A stretch of 64,000 nt of DNA from Eumeta japonica (lineage: Eukaryota > Arthropoda > Insecta > Lepidoptera > Psychidae): NCBI GenBank assembly GCA_005406025.1, contig BGZK01001320.1, positions 62,001-126,000 of the forward strand, given 5' to 3'. The position numbers were made by a program, and so were the translations under genes. The notes under the pieces are model-generated. The model searched no databases, was not told where the DNA came from, and worked only from the letters and a program-made list of their open reading frames with translations. This document shows positions 23,863 through 37,189 of this stretch, in pieces (within the stretch, counting starts at the first letter, position 1; each line of letters begins with the position of its first letter).

Positions 23863-26800
23863 CCGTGCTCAGAGATGGAATGCCGATAGTAGCACGACGT
23901 AGAACCGTCTATTATCTTATAATGTAAAATAAATACAAAATGTAATGTGATATTATTACGAAAACTCAATGTAATATTAATATGGATATAATATCACGTA
24001 TGAATATGAGATATATATCGAGCTGTAGACGATTTTAGCGCCCCTAGTATAGGTTCATGAAACTTGTGCAGTTGGGATGATTGTAGTTTTATTTTGCTAT
24101 AGAACAGCATCTTTTTGTAGGAGTATGCCTTTCTTTCATTATGTTGCGCGAAGCTTAGTAGTGCGGCGGTCTGTAGGTAGTAATGCTAGGTCCGCCAACG
24201 TAGGCGAGTGCATATGACTTGCCGAGGCTTGCTATGTTCCAATGGTATGAGGCGAAAGGCAGTCAGCCGGTAGGCAAACAGGCGTGTAGCCGGCTCACGC
24301 AGACGAGCGTTTTTCGACGAGAGCTATGTCCTAAAGATATTCCGAATGTAAAATATATGAAAAAAGTTTTGGAACAACACCATAATGAAGGTAACTTAGC
24401 GGCGGTCACATATACTGAAATAGGGTCAGCATACGGAATTGAACGTGACGTCCTAGTAGTTGATTAATCATTAAAAATTATAAAGAAGTCAGATAGGGTA
24501 ACGATGTATGGCAATACCACTTATAAGGTTTCAGAAATAAAGTGGAACAGTGGAATAATTATAAAGTGGAATAATTAGCGATACAAGCAAAAGTTTCATT
24601 TGAAAACGATCATGATGTATCTATGAGATATTTTTCTCATAACTTAACTCATTTGTCTGTCACAGTTCAAAGAATGACAAACGACAAATTGTGATACTGT
24701 GCAAGAACAATACGTGGTGGGCACTCCGTAGTATTTTTATATCACTTTGTCTCGTTTTTGTTTGTATTATTATAGTGTGGACTTCCATAAATCATAAACC
24801 TCCCTCTACTACTGGAACGTATGAAATGAAAAAAAAATAATAGGGGGTTTTTAGGCAACGCTCGACCGCCGCGCACGCGTCGCAGTCGGAGCTCGGCCTC
24901 TAATCTTGCTAAGCAGACCACCGAAGCGCTGTATAATCCTCATTAACATTATTAGGGTAGATGTTGCGGTGATATGTCCTAATTAGGTCGGCCGTAGGGC
25001 AAAGGCTCTCGGAAAGGGTGTGATAAGTGTCCCTTACTTTATAAAATATATTGTAATGGCCCCATAAATTGAGCAATATTAAATCGCTTTGAAAAATAAA
25101 AATGAAAAGTGTTTGGAAGTTTTTTTAAAAATGATAAATTATTAATAAAAATATATGCATACCAGACCGTACAGTATTTTAAATAAAATAATAAACAGAG
25201 TGTTACTATTTTTGTTAAGCATCGTACCTTATCCTCCGGATATTTTAAGGTTATGATCAAATTAAAAAAATGCCTTTTTCTGGATTCAAGAAACGCCAGT
25301 TGCATTGAAAATATATGGGAATGAATGGAAGTGACATCGTAGTCATAAAATATTTGGAATATTTAATAGCATTAATGAATATATTAACAGTTTTTCATCG
25401 TTTATTTGCATACAGTAACAAACAGTATAAAATTAGTCCTTAGACCTTGATTTTATATTTGAAATAACCTGGGGACTGCTTGAAGAATCCAAAAAAAAAG
25501 TAATCCATCCGTTCTATGGTCCAACCATGATGTGATCCATCCACGATATGAAGACAATTGTAACAAACGCGAATAGTAAGTTAATTTTTAAAAAGTGCAG
25601 TCGCATCTTTAATGAAAACAAACGAACTAGTTAATATACTAGGATAGGATCGCATATAGAGTGTGGAGAATTTGCTTTATACAAAAAATAATTGTAAATA
25701 TTGTTGCCAGATCCACAAGTAATAATTTCAAAAAAGCAATTCAAATCTCAAAGGGGTCTTTTGCTTATTCAATTTTCTATCAATTTACAAATTGGCCCTT
25801 ATATGGGGTATCCAGAAACTGTTCGTTTTGTGCACATCCATAGCTCACAATTAGTTGAACCTAAAATGGCACGTTATTAATTCTTGGCTACAAACATTTC
25901 CCACAAACGTTATAGGTTTTATTACCTACCTTCAAAGTGTGAGATTACTCATTTTTATTCTTATTATACGCTTACTTATTTATTAAACTAATACACATAT
26001 TTATTCGTTTAGAAAGACTCATCGATTCATTTTCGGCATAGAACTCATGACCTTTCGTATTAAAGGGCAATTGTTCTACTACATAACTACCATTGTTTCA
26101 TTTTATCGTATCAGTGTTTTTGGATCGATACTTTGTTACATGACGTTTTGTCGGTTGCCCGTAAGAAGGCTTTTTTGATGCGCGAATTAGTAGAGCAACG
26201 CGATATTGATACAAAAATAGTGCCTTACAACGTAGTCACGTTTATCTACGTCTATAGCTATGTCTTTCATACCTCTAAGATATATTTTAAGACGTCTCAA
26301 CGCTTCAGACGTGTCGCCCGCGCGGATTCGGCATTTTCTTAATCATACTCATTCCGGTCGACCGTCAAATTTAAAACTTATTTAAAACTATTTTTAAATA
26401 AGTTTCCAAAATTCTTTCCAAAACGATTATCTGGCGTACATCAGCCATTTGAACTGTGTGGGTGTGCGTATTAAACCTGGATAGTATTTAGAAACATTGA
26501 GGCCAATATTCAGTTTTCTAAGAAAATTTTCCATCCAGACCGAAACTCTCGTCGGCGGCAATCGAAGCACTCGCGGCTCCGAGACGTATTTTTCGAGCGA
26601 TCAACTTCGTGATGTTCGGGGTCTAAGTTCTGAATTGGACCCATTTCAATTCGCCGCGCCGGTTAGTTTTGACGTCTGTCCAACTTCGCCAATAAGAGGA
26701 CGGACGAGAGCAAAACAAGCCTCGAAAGGATTTTCGTGAAGGACTCGAGGTCTCCTAAATGTTTCTCTTTTCCTACGCTAGCTGGCGCTTCGATCGGTTT

Positions 26801-29800
26801 TTTTTTTACCTTGGAACTTTTTTCATATCGCGCGCTATAGAGAGCGAGGGTTGTTTACGAATATTAAAGTGTATTGAATTAGTGAATACGAAACACTAAA
26901 AAATAAAGCAATATTAATACACGAAAAATAGGTGAATATTTTTTAATGTTCTTTAGCTTTGGCAATAAATGGTTCTTTCTTAAACTGTATTCTTCGATAT
27001 TTATATTCAGCCATTATTCTGAGGTACTATAAATTTTGGTATTTTTATAGATGTTGTACAATGTTTAGTAAATAAGCGAGTATTATTTCAAACACAATAA
27101 GTATGTTTTCAAAAGGAAAAACTATGAATTCTATCAACTATGCGATAACCATAATACAAGCCTTGTTGCTTAGTTTGGGATCAGATGGCGCTGTACAGTG
27201 CCGGAATATATTGGTATTATATTTTTAAGTAATTCACCCCGAAATATTAATTCGAGTTTATATATTAGTTTTATTTAATGCAAAATTTCAATTTAGCTAA
27301 ACCAACCTCGCGGCCATAATCAATTGTGGATATTCGATTTCGAGACTCTCTATGTACCTAAGTGGAGCAGTTTTTTTAGTACTGTGACGACGTCGAAAGG
27401 ACCCTATAAATCTTCCGTTATATCTTCTATTGAGTCTACGTCGTCTCTCTGTTTGTCTGTCCTATTTTTAAAAGGTCGTACCTTTTGGTTGTAGCAGGTT
27501 TGTTACTAATGCAGATGCAGCGGTATGGCTTCAAACTATTATTTGAAATAGTTAATTGTTTAAGTTAAAAAGAAAACATATCAAAATATCGGTAATATTA
27601 GAAACATTGGCATTTGTGTGATTGATTTCTCAAATATTAATATCTTTAAAACTAACTTAGTCATCTGCCAACTATAAAGTTGGTAGTTGACTAAGATTTA
27701 TTGTAATTGAGTTTAAAGCGCAACTTTGATAATGTAATAAAAAAGTAAGAAAATTGAGTGAGATATTTCGTAAGATATGCGTTTTTTTTTAAATCTTTGT
27801 CTTTATAAAATTTGGTGTAATTATAGAGCATACTTTAAACTTAAACAACAACTAGCAAAAATCGATCAATAATTATGAGTCAGATTTGTGCTGACGATCT
27901 GATTAACTGAGTGAATAAATTCGTAAGTATATAACCTAAGTATATTGTATGGCGGTGTGGTATCCTCTGCGCGTGAGTTCTTGTCTTGATTTTCATTCCG
28001 GTCCCATTCTCGATTTCTTACAATTCCGATGCTGACAGTGGTTACGGTTACTACTAGTACGAAGCTGGAGAAAATGTAAGTCTTAAAATAAAACCTGTAT
28101 ATGTAGCTTGCTATGAGTGAAATAATTTTTAGAATCGGTGTAGTGGTTCCGTTTCGTAGTGCAAATACCCGGACGAAGTCGGGGTCAGTTGCTAGTAGGT
28201 GCAATAAAAATGCTCGCATATTCGAATACAATGTTTTGTCAAAATTTCAAGTCGATCGACAGACTTTTTTTTTTGATTTCTCAACGACAAACATAGTATA
28301 GTGTAGTTTTATAAATAAAGATTTTTATGTAGTAAAAATATGGGTGCAATTTGAACTATACCTTCATCTTAGCACCGAAATGACTCCATAATACATAATA
28401 TTTAATACCTAGAAATATTATAGTTTAAAATATAGCAAACTTTGAAAGACAATATTCAAAATTGACGTCGGAATGATTCGTATAGTTGGTAAATAGTTAA
28501 TAGGTTCAACTGCCAGTCTAATATGAGTTCTTGTAGTTTTTACGGGCAAGCTTGAAGTGCGAGATACATGTCAATTAAACAAATCATATCACATCGAAAG
28601 CTTCATTCTAATCATACAATAAGCTCGTAAAATCTCGAAACCTTCACCGTACATCCGGGTTCCCATTTTCTTCTTAGGCGTTTCCCCGAGAAAAAAAAGG
28701 TTATTTCTAAAAAGCACCATTCGCGCGCCGTTCGCCCTCCATCTCCGATAAAATCCGCACCGACACGGAGAATCGCTCAACAGTCCCATTTATTTTTAAG
28801 CCAAAGGAAACATGCCTGACATTATTCGGCCGGTTTGGTGTTCTTGAATTCTATTGAAAAACTAGATTTTTTTGTAACAGATAATTTGATGCAATCATTC
28901 ATTGAAGCATTATTTTATTTACGTGAAATACGTTGATATATTTATAATAATATTTATAATTAATTCTGTAACGTACTTATAAAATCACCATAAGCAATTG
29001 TCGATGCAATGTGTTATAATTAGAAGTTTAATTATTAATTAATAATTTCATGTTGCGATCCCCGACGATAATTTATCGATAATTAAATTTAGAATAATGT
29101 TTTTAAGCTTATAATCAGTAGCTAGTTCAAATTTTCGATAAGTACGCTAATGAAGGTTATCTTTAGTGAAATGGTATTGTTGCGAACGACGCACATAAAC
29201 AAAATAGTGGTATACAGAAAAATCCCCCTGCCAAATAATTAAATAAAAGTATAGGACTCCGCTTGCTTACAATCAAAATATATATACACTTTTTGTATAT
29301 TTACCGAATGTTCTAGATTGTCCTTTTCGGGTATGTATAGAAAAATTCGAGGAGTGGAAGATAATTTTATTTTGCTGATAAGGGAGTTATCGAAATTAGT
29401 GTGATCACTGATGAATTTCAAAGCCGTTAAGGCCGATAATTATGTGGTAGATAAACGTGTTTAGTTGTAGTATAGTTGAACATACTCCTTTAGTTCTTTT
29501 TTTCTTTGTCAATAACAGGTACCTAATTCATTTTAATTACTTATAGTAGCTAAGTAGTTTAAGTATTAAAGTATTTCTCAGTCTTTGCTATCCTGCTGAA
29601 ACTGATCTGTCACGAATACTATCAAACAGCTTTCTTCGGTTGAGTTCATAACAAAATATTGCAAGCATTATACGCGTTACAAGGCCACGTAAGTGGGTCC
29701 TTGTACAAAGCATTTTGCCTACTATTACACAGCTTTTTCTACTATGGTACCTCGCAATTTATAGACAATTTTCGATCGCAGCGTGTCTACTAGTAATATA

Positions 29801-30005
29801 CAAATTTAAAAAGTAGGTTATAAAACTTAGCGATTCCCCGATGCGACGTCGCTTGGATCAAAATATTATCGACTACTTAAATTAAATGTCCGTTAAGTAT
29901 ATTTTTACTTTTTAAAGGTTTTGTTTGTGTCACGGTTTTAAAAAATTCGTCATTTTTAGGTTCATTTGTCACTCGTGTCTAGCAAAACTATCAAATTCTG
30001 ATAGA
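23863..30005. other. long intergenic stretch, no gene recognised
   Basis: A CpG-richer zone at 24140-24470 carries an 82-codon frame on the plus strand (24219-24467) whose last 50 residues (from RELCPKDIPNVKYM) look less random than their surroundings. I recognise no domain in it. Other GC-richer spots lie at 24855-25015 and 26530-26740. Poly-T-rich repeat leaders occur near 27410-27520. No spliced gene could be assembled. Confidence 0.35.
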
Positions 30006-30153
30006 GAACAAATTGATAATTATAGTGATAATAATAATGGCAATGGTAATGTGTAATGGTGATGATAATGACAACGACAAGGACGATGACGATGACAATG
30101 ATATTGACAATAATGATAATGATAAGAATAATAATGATAATAATAATATAAAT
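30006..30153. repeat. imperfect GATAAT/GACGAT microsatellite
   Basis: A run of variant trinucleotide and hexanucleotide units (GATAAT, GACAAC, GACGAT). The Ile-rich minus-strand ORF over it is an artefact. Confidence 0.85.
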
Positions 30154-33100
30154 TAACACCTATTTCCTAGAAGGGTAAGCAGAGTCTATAGATTTCTATA
30201 TGGTACGAACTTTACACATCGCTCTTGCCTCACTTCAATTTTCTATATTATCTAAAGTTAATAAATAACCTTGCAAAAATTAATTTGTTAGTCTTATTAT
30301 TTATAGTTATCCTGACGATCTCTTATTATTTATTTCATGCGCAAATATAATTAAATAGTTCATTGTAGAAGAGGCGAATATCATAATTAACATGAATTTA
30401 ATGCAGAGAGAAAATTTTGAAGATAGACGTTCTATCTTACCACTTAAGAATTTATAAGAGTCTGTTTTAAAGAAGGCCGTTAATTGAAGTATAAATAAAA
30501 AATGACTGTGTCGTTTGGATGCTTTAGTAAAAATACAGAAAAGTGAGTTTCTTATTTAAAAAGCAATTTTCTTCTTTTCTTTGCAGAGGAAACATAATTT
30601 TAGTAGGTATTTTTTATAAAGATTTTATAAAATTTTAGCAAATTTCAGAAAGATATTGCCTCAGTTCGATTTCGAAAAACGAGTTTTCATCAGTTGTCAA
30701 CGTTTTTATTTCTAGATGGCTGCTTTGAGACTTTTTATAGAGAAATCCGTGTGTAAGAAAGCCTTCTTCTTATTACTTTTAAAAAAATTGATCGATTTCA
30801 ATAGGAGGTAAGCCTTTAAAAACGTTTCAAATAATTGATTTAGTGTGTTTGATAATTGAGATAAATAATCTAGAAAGTACAATTTTCTAAAAATCAATTT
30901 CTTTGCATCCCCTGCAACTAATTAACTCAACGATACGAAAAACGAATAAACTTTATTCCCCAGACTACTACGTGTAATGCCGCAAATTACATTGAATTCG
31001 GTTTATACGATCGAAAGATTGGTTGCAAAAAATTGAAAATAAAAAATTTCAAACAAATTCCAAACGAATCTACTCATAAAAGTAATATTTGAAAAGGTTG
31101 CAATAACTTTGGATTTCATGACAATATAAAAGAACTTTTGTTTATTGACCAATAACAATTCTCTAAGATTGCGGGAAAACATCGCGAGAAAATCTACACT
31201 TCAGGGATAGGTGAAAAACATAGGTAAGACTGTTACGAATTGAACCTGTACATAGCGATTGTCACATTAGGTTTAAACTATTAAACCTACATGAGACAAA
31301 GTATGCCATATCTGGCGATCCCATGTGAGTAATGATGCCGCGATATTATTATTTTGTTAAAGGGATAAAGTATTATCTTTTAATAGTGGACAGTTAAAGT
31401 AGCACTCCGTTGCCTTTACTACGGAAAATAGAATTATTTTCTAATATCAAGTTAAGGAAAAAATTGCCGTTGATGTCATACGTATTTATAATCAGCTAGT
31501 ATACTATTACCATGAATTTAGAACAGAAGGTGATCATTGTTTGATGCCGGACGGGTCAAGTTTTCTGCAACGCACAGACAAACAAGGGGATCTTTTAAAA
31601 GCTTAGATAGCTGAAACTTGCTGCACGAAGGCAGTATATTCAGTGAGTTTACACTTTCGCCGCAGTTTACATCGCAAACTTTGCAACAGATTGTAACTTC
31701 TGGTTCCTTTGTGAACGAAGTTGGCGAAAGTTTGAATTTACTTCAAAAGTTATTACACAAACAATGTAGGAACTATAAGCTCATCTACAACAGCGCCCCC
31801 GGCCGTAGCGAATCGAAACGAGTCACGCGACAAACACTTTTTTTAGTGGCAAGTGTACGTAGCAAGTAGGACGTAGCAAGTGAACTATGTTTTATAGCAA
31901 ATTGAATTTTACTCGATACAGTTGATCAAAACTGCTATCGATAAATTCGATAAATACGAGCCTTATTTAGACTCGCAATACAATAATAGGCTATTGCAAT
32001 GTTGAATAACATTTTATATATCAAAGAGTTCAGTTTATATACGAGAATTTTATATGGAAAAAAATTTAGATTTTTTTCTTAATATAAGAAAAGATAAATT
32101 TGTCGATAAGAAAACAATAAGATTTGTTTTTAAAAAAAATGTTTTAAGGTTTTCAAGCAATTTTTCTGATTATGTGAATAATTTTGGAAATAATCGCTCC
32201 GGAAGTAACAGGAATGATGTCCTCCCTCCTTTATTTTCTAAATCGTATGTCCATAAAATATGAAAAAAATAACGAAGGTAAAACTTAATAAACAATTTCA
32301 AAGAAAATTATTTTGAACATTGTCGGATATATTGTTTTAGAGTTATTGCCGAAAAACTGCGCTTCTCAACAAAAGGACGTAAGTGCCATGAGGATACGCT
32401 TTTTAGCTGATTCACTTTAGTTTACACTAGTGTAATAGTAATAGCTGATATATTTACTTGCTTTTCTAGTTGTAGGCGACTAAAGTGCTTATAATTATTT
32501 TATGCGGGAAACTTGGAAAAACGTGTAACAACGTACACTTTTTGTTACAAATGTACGTTGTTACAACAATTGTAACATACAATACAAATCATCTGTAGTG
32601 CACTTCTGAGAAAATATTCTCGTTTAAGAAAAATGGTAACTAGGATAAGCTCAGTGTTAGAAACAAAAATAAACTATTTGGACCGCAGTCGAATACAAAG
32701 CTAGGAATTCATGAGTTCATAATTTATCAAATATTTGGTAAAAACAGGTAATACAAAAGTTAGACTGGTCCACGATGATCAGCTTGAGTTCTTGGTTTGT
32801 TTCTGTCTGAATAGTTTGATTTTTAGGTTATGTTTGTATAAGATAAGATCAGAAAATAACTACTTTCAAGTTTCTTAATCCGTTTTCTTGAGGGAATACC
32901 GCCTTACAAAGAAGTTATAAATTCCTGAAATATAAAGAAATACCTAATTCGTGCTTATTTCAAGTGTTATTATGATGACCTACGAAATAAAGATATTTAG
33001 AATTGGAACATAAATTGACTTTATTATTAAGACTGCCAACAGTAACGTAATTTTAATTTTCCAAACAATTTTTGTATAAAATATCTATTTATTTTGTATA

Positions 33101-33671
33101 AGTATATAACTTTACAGATCCAAAAAAATTATTACGACATCGTAATTACATTGTTTTCGTTATTCAATAAAATATTTTTTTGTTTTACGTATAGTTATAG
33201 AAAAGTAAAAATGTTAATTGAGTACAGAAACAATTTTCATCGCAATAAGCTTTCGCAATTAGAATAACAAACCATAAGATTTGATATTACGAAAAGTTGT
33301 TATTGAAGTTAAAGGAAAATGCGTTAATTTAACAATCTTTGTTTTATCAAGAACTAAAAAGACAAGATTAAAACTAAAATTCATTACAAATTTTCATATT
33401 GCAGATTTGACAGTATTCAAAATTCGCACACACCGATAAGTGGGTAGCACAAAGAAATTGGAAAGAAAATTTGTGAATCTGTTTAAAAGTAAAGATCTTT
33501 ACTTTCAATTATCTAATGCATTTTTGGAATCTTCATATCTTTTATGAATAGCTTTTAAATGGATTTGATACATTTTAGTTCAGAAATATTCTATAATAAT
33601 TTATGGAATACGATGCTCAGGGCATTAAAAATCAACGCTTTTGACTAGTAGAAATATTCTTTTTTTTCCAG
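30154..33671. other. AT-rich intergenic stretch, no gene recognised
   Basis: Includes an 83-codon frame at 31618-31869 without recognisable domain and the inverted repeat at 32524-32565 (annotated separately). No signal-peptide exon matching the pseudo-exon at 33672 was found. Confidence 0.4.
32524..32565. repeat. perfect 14-bp inverted repeat
   Basis: TGTAACAACGTACA (32524-32537) pairs exactly with TGTACGTTGTTACA (32552-32565) across 14 nt. A further TTGTAAC repeat follows. No element could be delimited. Confidence 0.8.
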
Positions 33672-33790
33672 ACCGCGCACACCGGTGGCGCCCCCTGCAC
33701 GGCGTCGCTCTGCACGTACGGCGGACTCGTTAAGGCAGACTGCATCACACGCAGGCGACACGTGCATAACTATCACTGCATATCTATACC
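33672..33790 (+). pseudogene. decayed serine protease exon (exon 2-like)
   Basis: A T-rich tract ending TTCCAG precedes a segment that translates, from 33672, to ...GGAPCTASLCTYGG...CITRRRHVHNYHCISIP. It stops at CC|GTAAGG, the same codon phase and the same last bases as exon 2 of the intact gene (CC|GTAAGA at 52931). The ASL, RR and HC positions line up with MASL, HRR and AAHC of exon 2, so the His before Cys survives while the TAA of TAAHC is lost. It is 47 nt shorter than exon 2, and the IVGG start is not recognisable. It is best read as a pseudo-exon of a related S1 protease. Chance similarity is possible because the segment is short. Confidence 0.5.
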
Positions 33791-35732
33791 GTAAGGAAGT
33801 TCTGTTGAATTTTGTCGGGATGGTATGTAGCGAACCTTATCCGACGTCATTGCGCGTTCAATCGTCACGGATTAAACCGAGGAAATATATTGCTGTTGTT
33901 TACAAAACCATGACTGTTAAGGTCACCGTCACCGTCACCGTTGACCTCCCCTTTCATCGACGCGCGGCTAAATTGCCCTCTAAAAAGGTACACAGCTCCA
34001 TGGGTGAATATTTTATTATGCGTTTGCTCAGATGGTACGCTGACTAAATGCACGTATGACGAGCACTGCGACAGTGAATTGTCCAATTTTGAGAATATTT
34101 TAGAAAAATAGGTCTTAAATGTGATCCCGTGATAAAATTATCCGTGGAAAAAACTCCACTTGTGATTTGCAGAAAATACTTTTGTATTAGACTTCCTCTA
34201 AATATACTTTTCTTTATAATAAATAAGCAAAGAAACTTCTGAATAAATGGTAATATACTCCGTTTTAACGTAAATATTGGATTTCTGCCTAATTAACAGC
34301 AATTTAAACTGTGCACTAAATGTAAAATGTAAAACCTGCAACGTTACAGTCAATGCACAGAATGCTTGAAATATACTTTTTTATTATTACATTTTAGTAG
34401 AACTACATATATAAAGAGGGCGAAAAGTTATATGCTTATTAAAGTATCATCTGAAAGTTAGCATCCTTGCTTTTGAATATTCATTAGGGCGTCACTATGA
34501 AGTGGCTAGTGCATGTAGTTTAGTGCACACAACGAGGTGCACGTGCTTATATGGCTAGCTACAGCACGTACCCTCGTTCTAATTTCAGTTTTTCCATGAA
34601 TAACATGGTTCTGTGACTAAAATGCATACACTACTTCCATTCCTCGTTTGCAATTGGAACACTTTTTTAACTTAAGCATTCGATTAAGAATACGTAAGAA
34701 AAAACGTCAGAATGAATATCAGAGTTTGTTTCTTTGAATTTGCCTCACAAACGGACGATTTAATGGAAATTTTTAATGAGACCTTCATAGCATAATTATA
34801 GTAGTTTGATAAAACAAATTTTTGCATTGCTAACTCGACTGGAATTATTGTAATAAATAATTATGAATACATAATAACAATAATTTTAAGTATTGTACAA
34901 TTTCTCTTGTTTTTGAATCCATTTGATTGCTCGTCATTTGACAATTATTATGTTGCATTTAAAATTGTCTTTAAATTAAAGATTTTCTAATGCAATAATA
35001 GAAGTAATGTTTTTTAAACTTGAAAACGTCATTATCTATAACATTTAAATACTTAAAATATACTTAGATAGTTACTCTTTGAGGATACAATAAAAACACA
35101 ATGATGAATATTAATTACATAATCCCAGTTGCTTATTTACACCGTCCGATGTGTTCACTAAGAACGCGCCCGTAGCCAACACTATCCTTATTTTATCGCT
35201 TTGCATCGCTTCATACACACAAGTGTATGTCACTTTCTTTCTCTTTCTTCTCGTGACGTCAGAATACATAGTTCTCCTTCTCTTTACCCTATATATTTAT
35301 TCTGTCTCATGTAACGAAATGTGCCTAAACGTGACGCTTCCTTGAAGTTTCACTCTTAATTTTCGTCACATTACCAATTATTGAATTGTCACCTAAGAAG
35401 TTTCATTTTAAAAGTTTGTACATTTTTATTTGGGAAGAAAACGCGATTTTTGGGAAGAAACGAGACAAAGTGATTTTTTTTTTAAATTACTTTTAAAAAC
35501 ATAATTAAACAAGAATATATTTCATATCACAGAGGTCACAGTAATATGAACCATATCTCGTGAATTGCACATGTTTTCTTAAATTTCTAACAATACACTT
35601 TTTTTCTTTATTTAATTAGTTTTTACATTGTTAAAATGCAATCTTACAATTTATTAATCGATATCGATATTTTACATATAAACAATTTGTGAAAATGTCA
35701 TAAACGTAAATTACGTCGATCGTATTCCTAAG
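33791..35732. other. intron-like gap between the two pseudo-exons
   Basis: AT-rich; the first 250 bp are GC-richer (with a GTCACC triplet run near 33922). No coding segment was recognised. Confidence 0.4.
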
Positions 35733-35997
35733 TCGAGAAACGTAAAAAGGGGTACGAATTTGAGTACGTCATCGATATAAAGCAAGTTACGAACTGTAGA
35801 GGTATTTACGAAGTGGATGGGTTCACCGTTCACGAGCGCTACACTATTCCGGATGCCGATTACGCCATAAGCTTGATCAAGCTGGCGAAAGCTGTGCCTT
35901 AATCAAACAAGGTCGCCGCCGTTTACTCGGCTAGCGCCGGAATCAACATAGAGACAGGCGCCGTCTCGAATGTTCTACAGGGTGGAGCGTTAGCAAA
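35733..35997 (+). pseudogene. decayed serine protease exon (exon 3-like)
   Basis: The frame from 35753 reads YEFEYVIDIKQ..., then a FTVHERYTIPDADYAISLIK block and IETGAVSNVLQGG. This matches the order of exon 3 of the intact gene ([16 protein letters not shown], then TGWGN). The catalytic-Asp region is kept (Asp codon at 35858-35860). The frame is broken by TAA at 35900-35902, and the GWG motif has decayed. The left border (CCTAAG|TCGAGAA) and right border (GCAAA|GTGAGA) sit where exon 3 has CCAG|AAATCGAGAA and AAG|GTAAGT. It lies 1.9 kb after the exon 2-like piece on the same strand, which supports one dead paralogue. Confidence 0.65.
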
Positions 35998-36002
35998 GTG
36001 AG

Positions 36003-36554
36003 ACGAACAAATTAAGCTCTAAATCTCCGAATACATTAGGAGTTTGATAAAATTATGGATATTAGAGTAATAAATCAAGAAATCGGTATACATTTTAAGT
36101 GAAAATTTATAACGAAGTTCTTGATGCCAGTTAACTGTAAGCTCTTTCAGAGATTACCGATACGAGATAATACGACATACGACACGACGAAACTATTTAC
36201 TCTACAAAATTTGCATATGTTTAGTTAATTATTGCAACATAATACTTTATTACTCAAGTAAGTGACGTCACATTTTGAACAGAGCTAAGGACAATCTTTG
36301 TGATGGCGTTTGAGCAAGGTCAGAAGTGTTCTTTCTTGAACGTCAAATTCAGAAAAGGAAGAACCAACGGCCGGACAATTCGGCTTATCGATAAATCGGT
36401 TATCTGTGGCGTCGTAGACGTGGGGTGCTTGCTGGTGTTAGGTGTTCGACGTGGGTCGTCGGCGAGTAATCGGACATCAGCGTTACTAGTTAAACTGAAG
36501 GTTGGTGCTGGCCGGCGTTCCCAGGTGCTGTGCACCGTCCGGCGGTGCACATCA
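36003..36554. other. intergenic stretch, no exon 4/5 of the pseudogene found
   Basis: I looked for GDSGGP-like or CAG-type segments that would complete the dead protease and saw none. GC content rises toward 36300-36560, where an 87-codon frame of unknown meaning lies. Confidence 0.4.
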
Positions 36555-36950
36555 TTATATTAAGGCGGTCGACAGTACACTAGTTGTGAATGGAAACGGC
36601 CGGCAGTGGTAGCTGAACGCGGTCGGTGGTCGAACTGGCACATAGAAAGCGTTCTTGACGTTCTTGCAATACTGTCGCCGTCCATCTTTTGAGTTTCCGA
36701 AATATAGGTGGAGCGAACACTGGGCGAACCGCATACGGAGTATGTGAGGTATCTGAGCGGCGACCATGTCTTTGAGCCTTGCTCTATGGCTCCTGAACGG
36801 CTTACAGAGTCTTTCTGTGAACAGGCTCTCAAAAAGATTAGTGTAAGACCCGTGAGTCTTTGCCTTATTGTAGACGAACGCCGCCCAAATATATGCGGAG
36901 TTAGATATTTCGTACATGTCCGTTGTGCAAGAGAACAGGTACCGGTTTGA
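36555..36950 (-). mobile_element. piggyBac-like transposase C-terminal relic
   Basis: A 185-codon minus-strand frame spans 36555-37112. Its C-terminal two thirds contain an INS-like NSAYIWA helix, SYTNLFESLFTERLCKPF and RLKDMVAAQIPHIL. This spacing resembles the piggyBac-family region before the tail (LTSSFMRKRL.AP..KRYLR..I..ILP). It is followed by GRRQYCKN..., where family members carry a Cys-rich zinc finger; most of the expected cysteines are missing. The upstream part (residues about 1-60) does not match. I see no catalytic Asp blocks, so this is at most a decayed C-terminus, and the assignment is tentative. Confidence 0.4.
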
Positions 36951-37189
36951 TGGGCGGCGACTTGCCGCCCATAAAGTGAAAGTATTCCCGAACAGCTCCT
37001 TCTTTTCCTTAAGGACACGCAGGGCACAGGCTCCAGGCCCCCGATCCGAAGGGAGCCCGAAATGCCGTCGTCGTCGTTTAACCTTGCACAAAAGATTACA
37101 TTTTATTTTCATTCACGTATTATTTAACATTGTAGAAGTGTACCAAATTCTGTCTGTCCAAAGGCGCAGCCGTTGTGTGGCCCCTGCAT

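Noticed and set aside
29962..30159. 65-codon Ile/Val-rich minus-strand frame
   Set aside because: It is the translation of the GATAAT-type microsatellite.
33685..34047. 120-codon ATG-initiated frame over the pseudo-exon
   Set aside because: The protease similarity is in another frame (codons from 33672). This frame has no domain and includes a GTCACC repeat.
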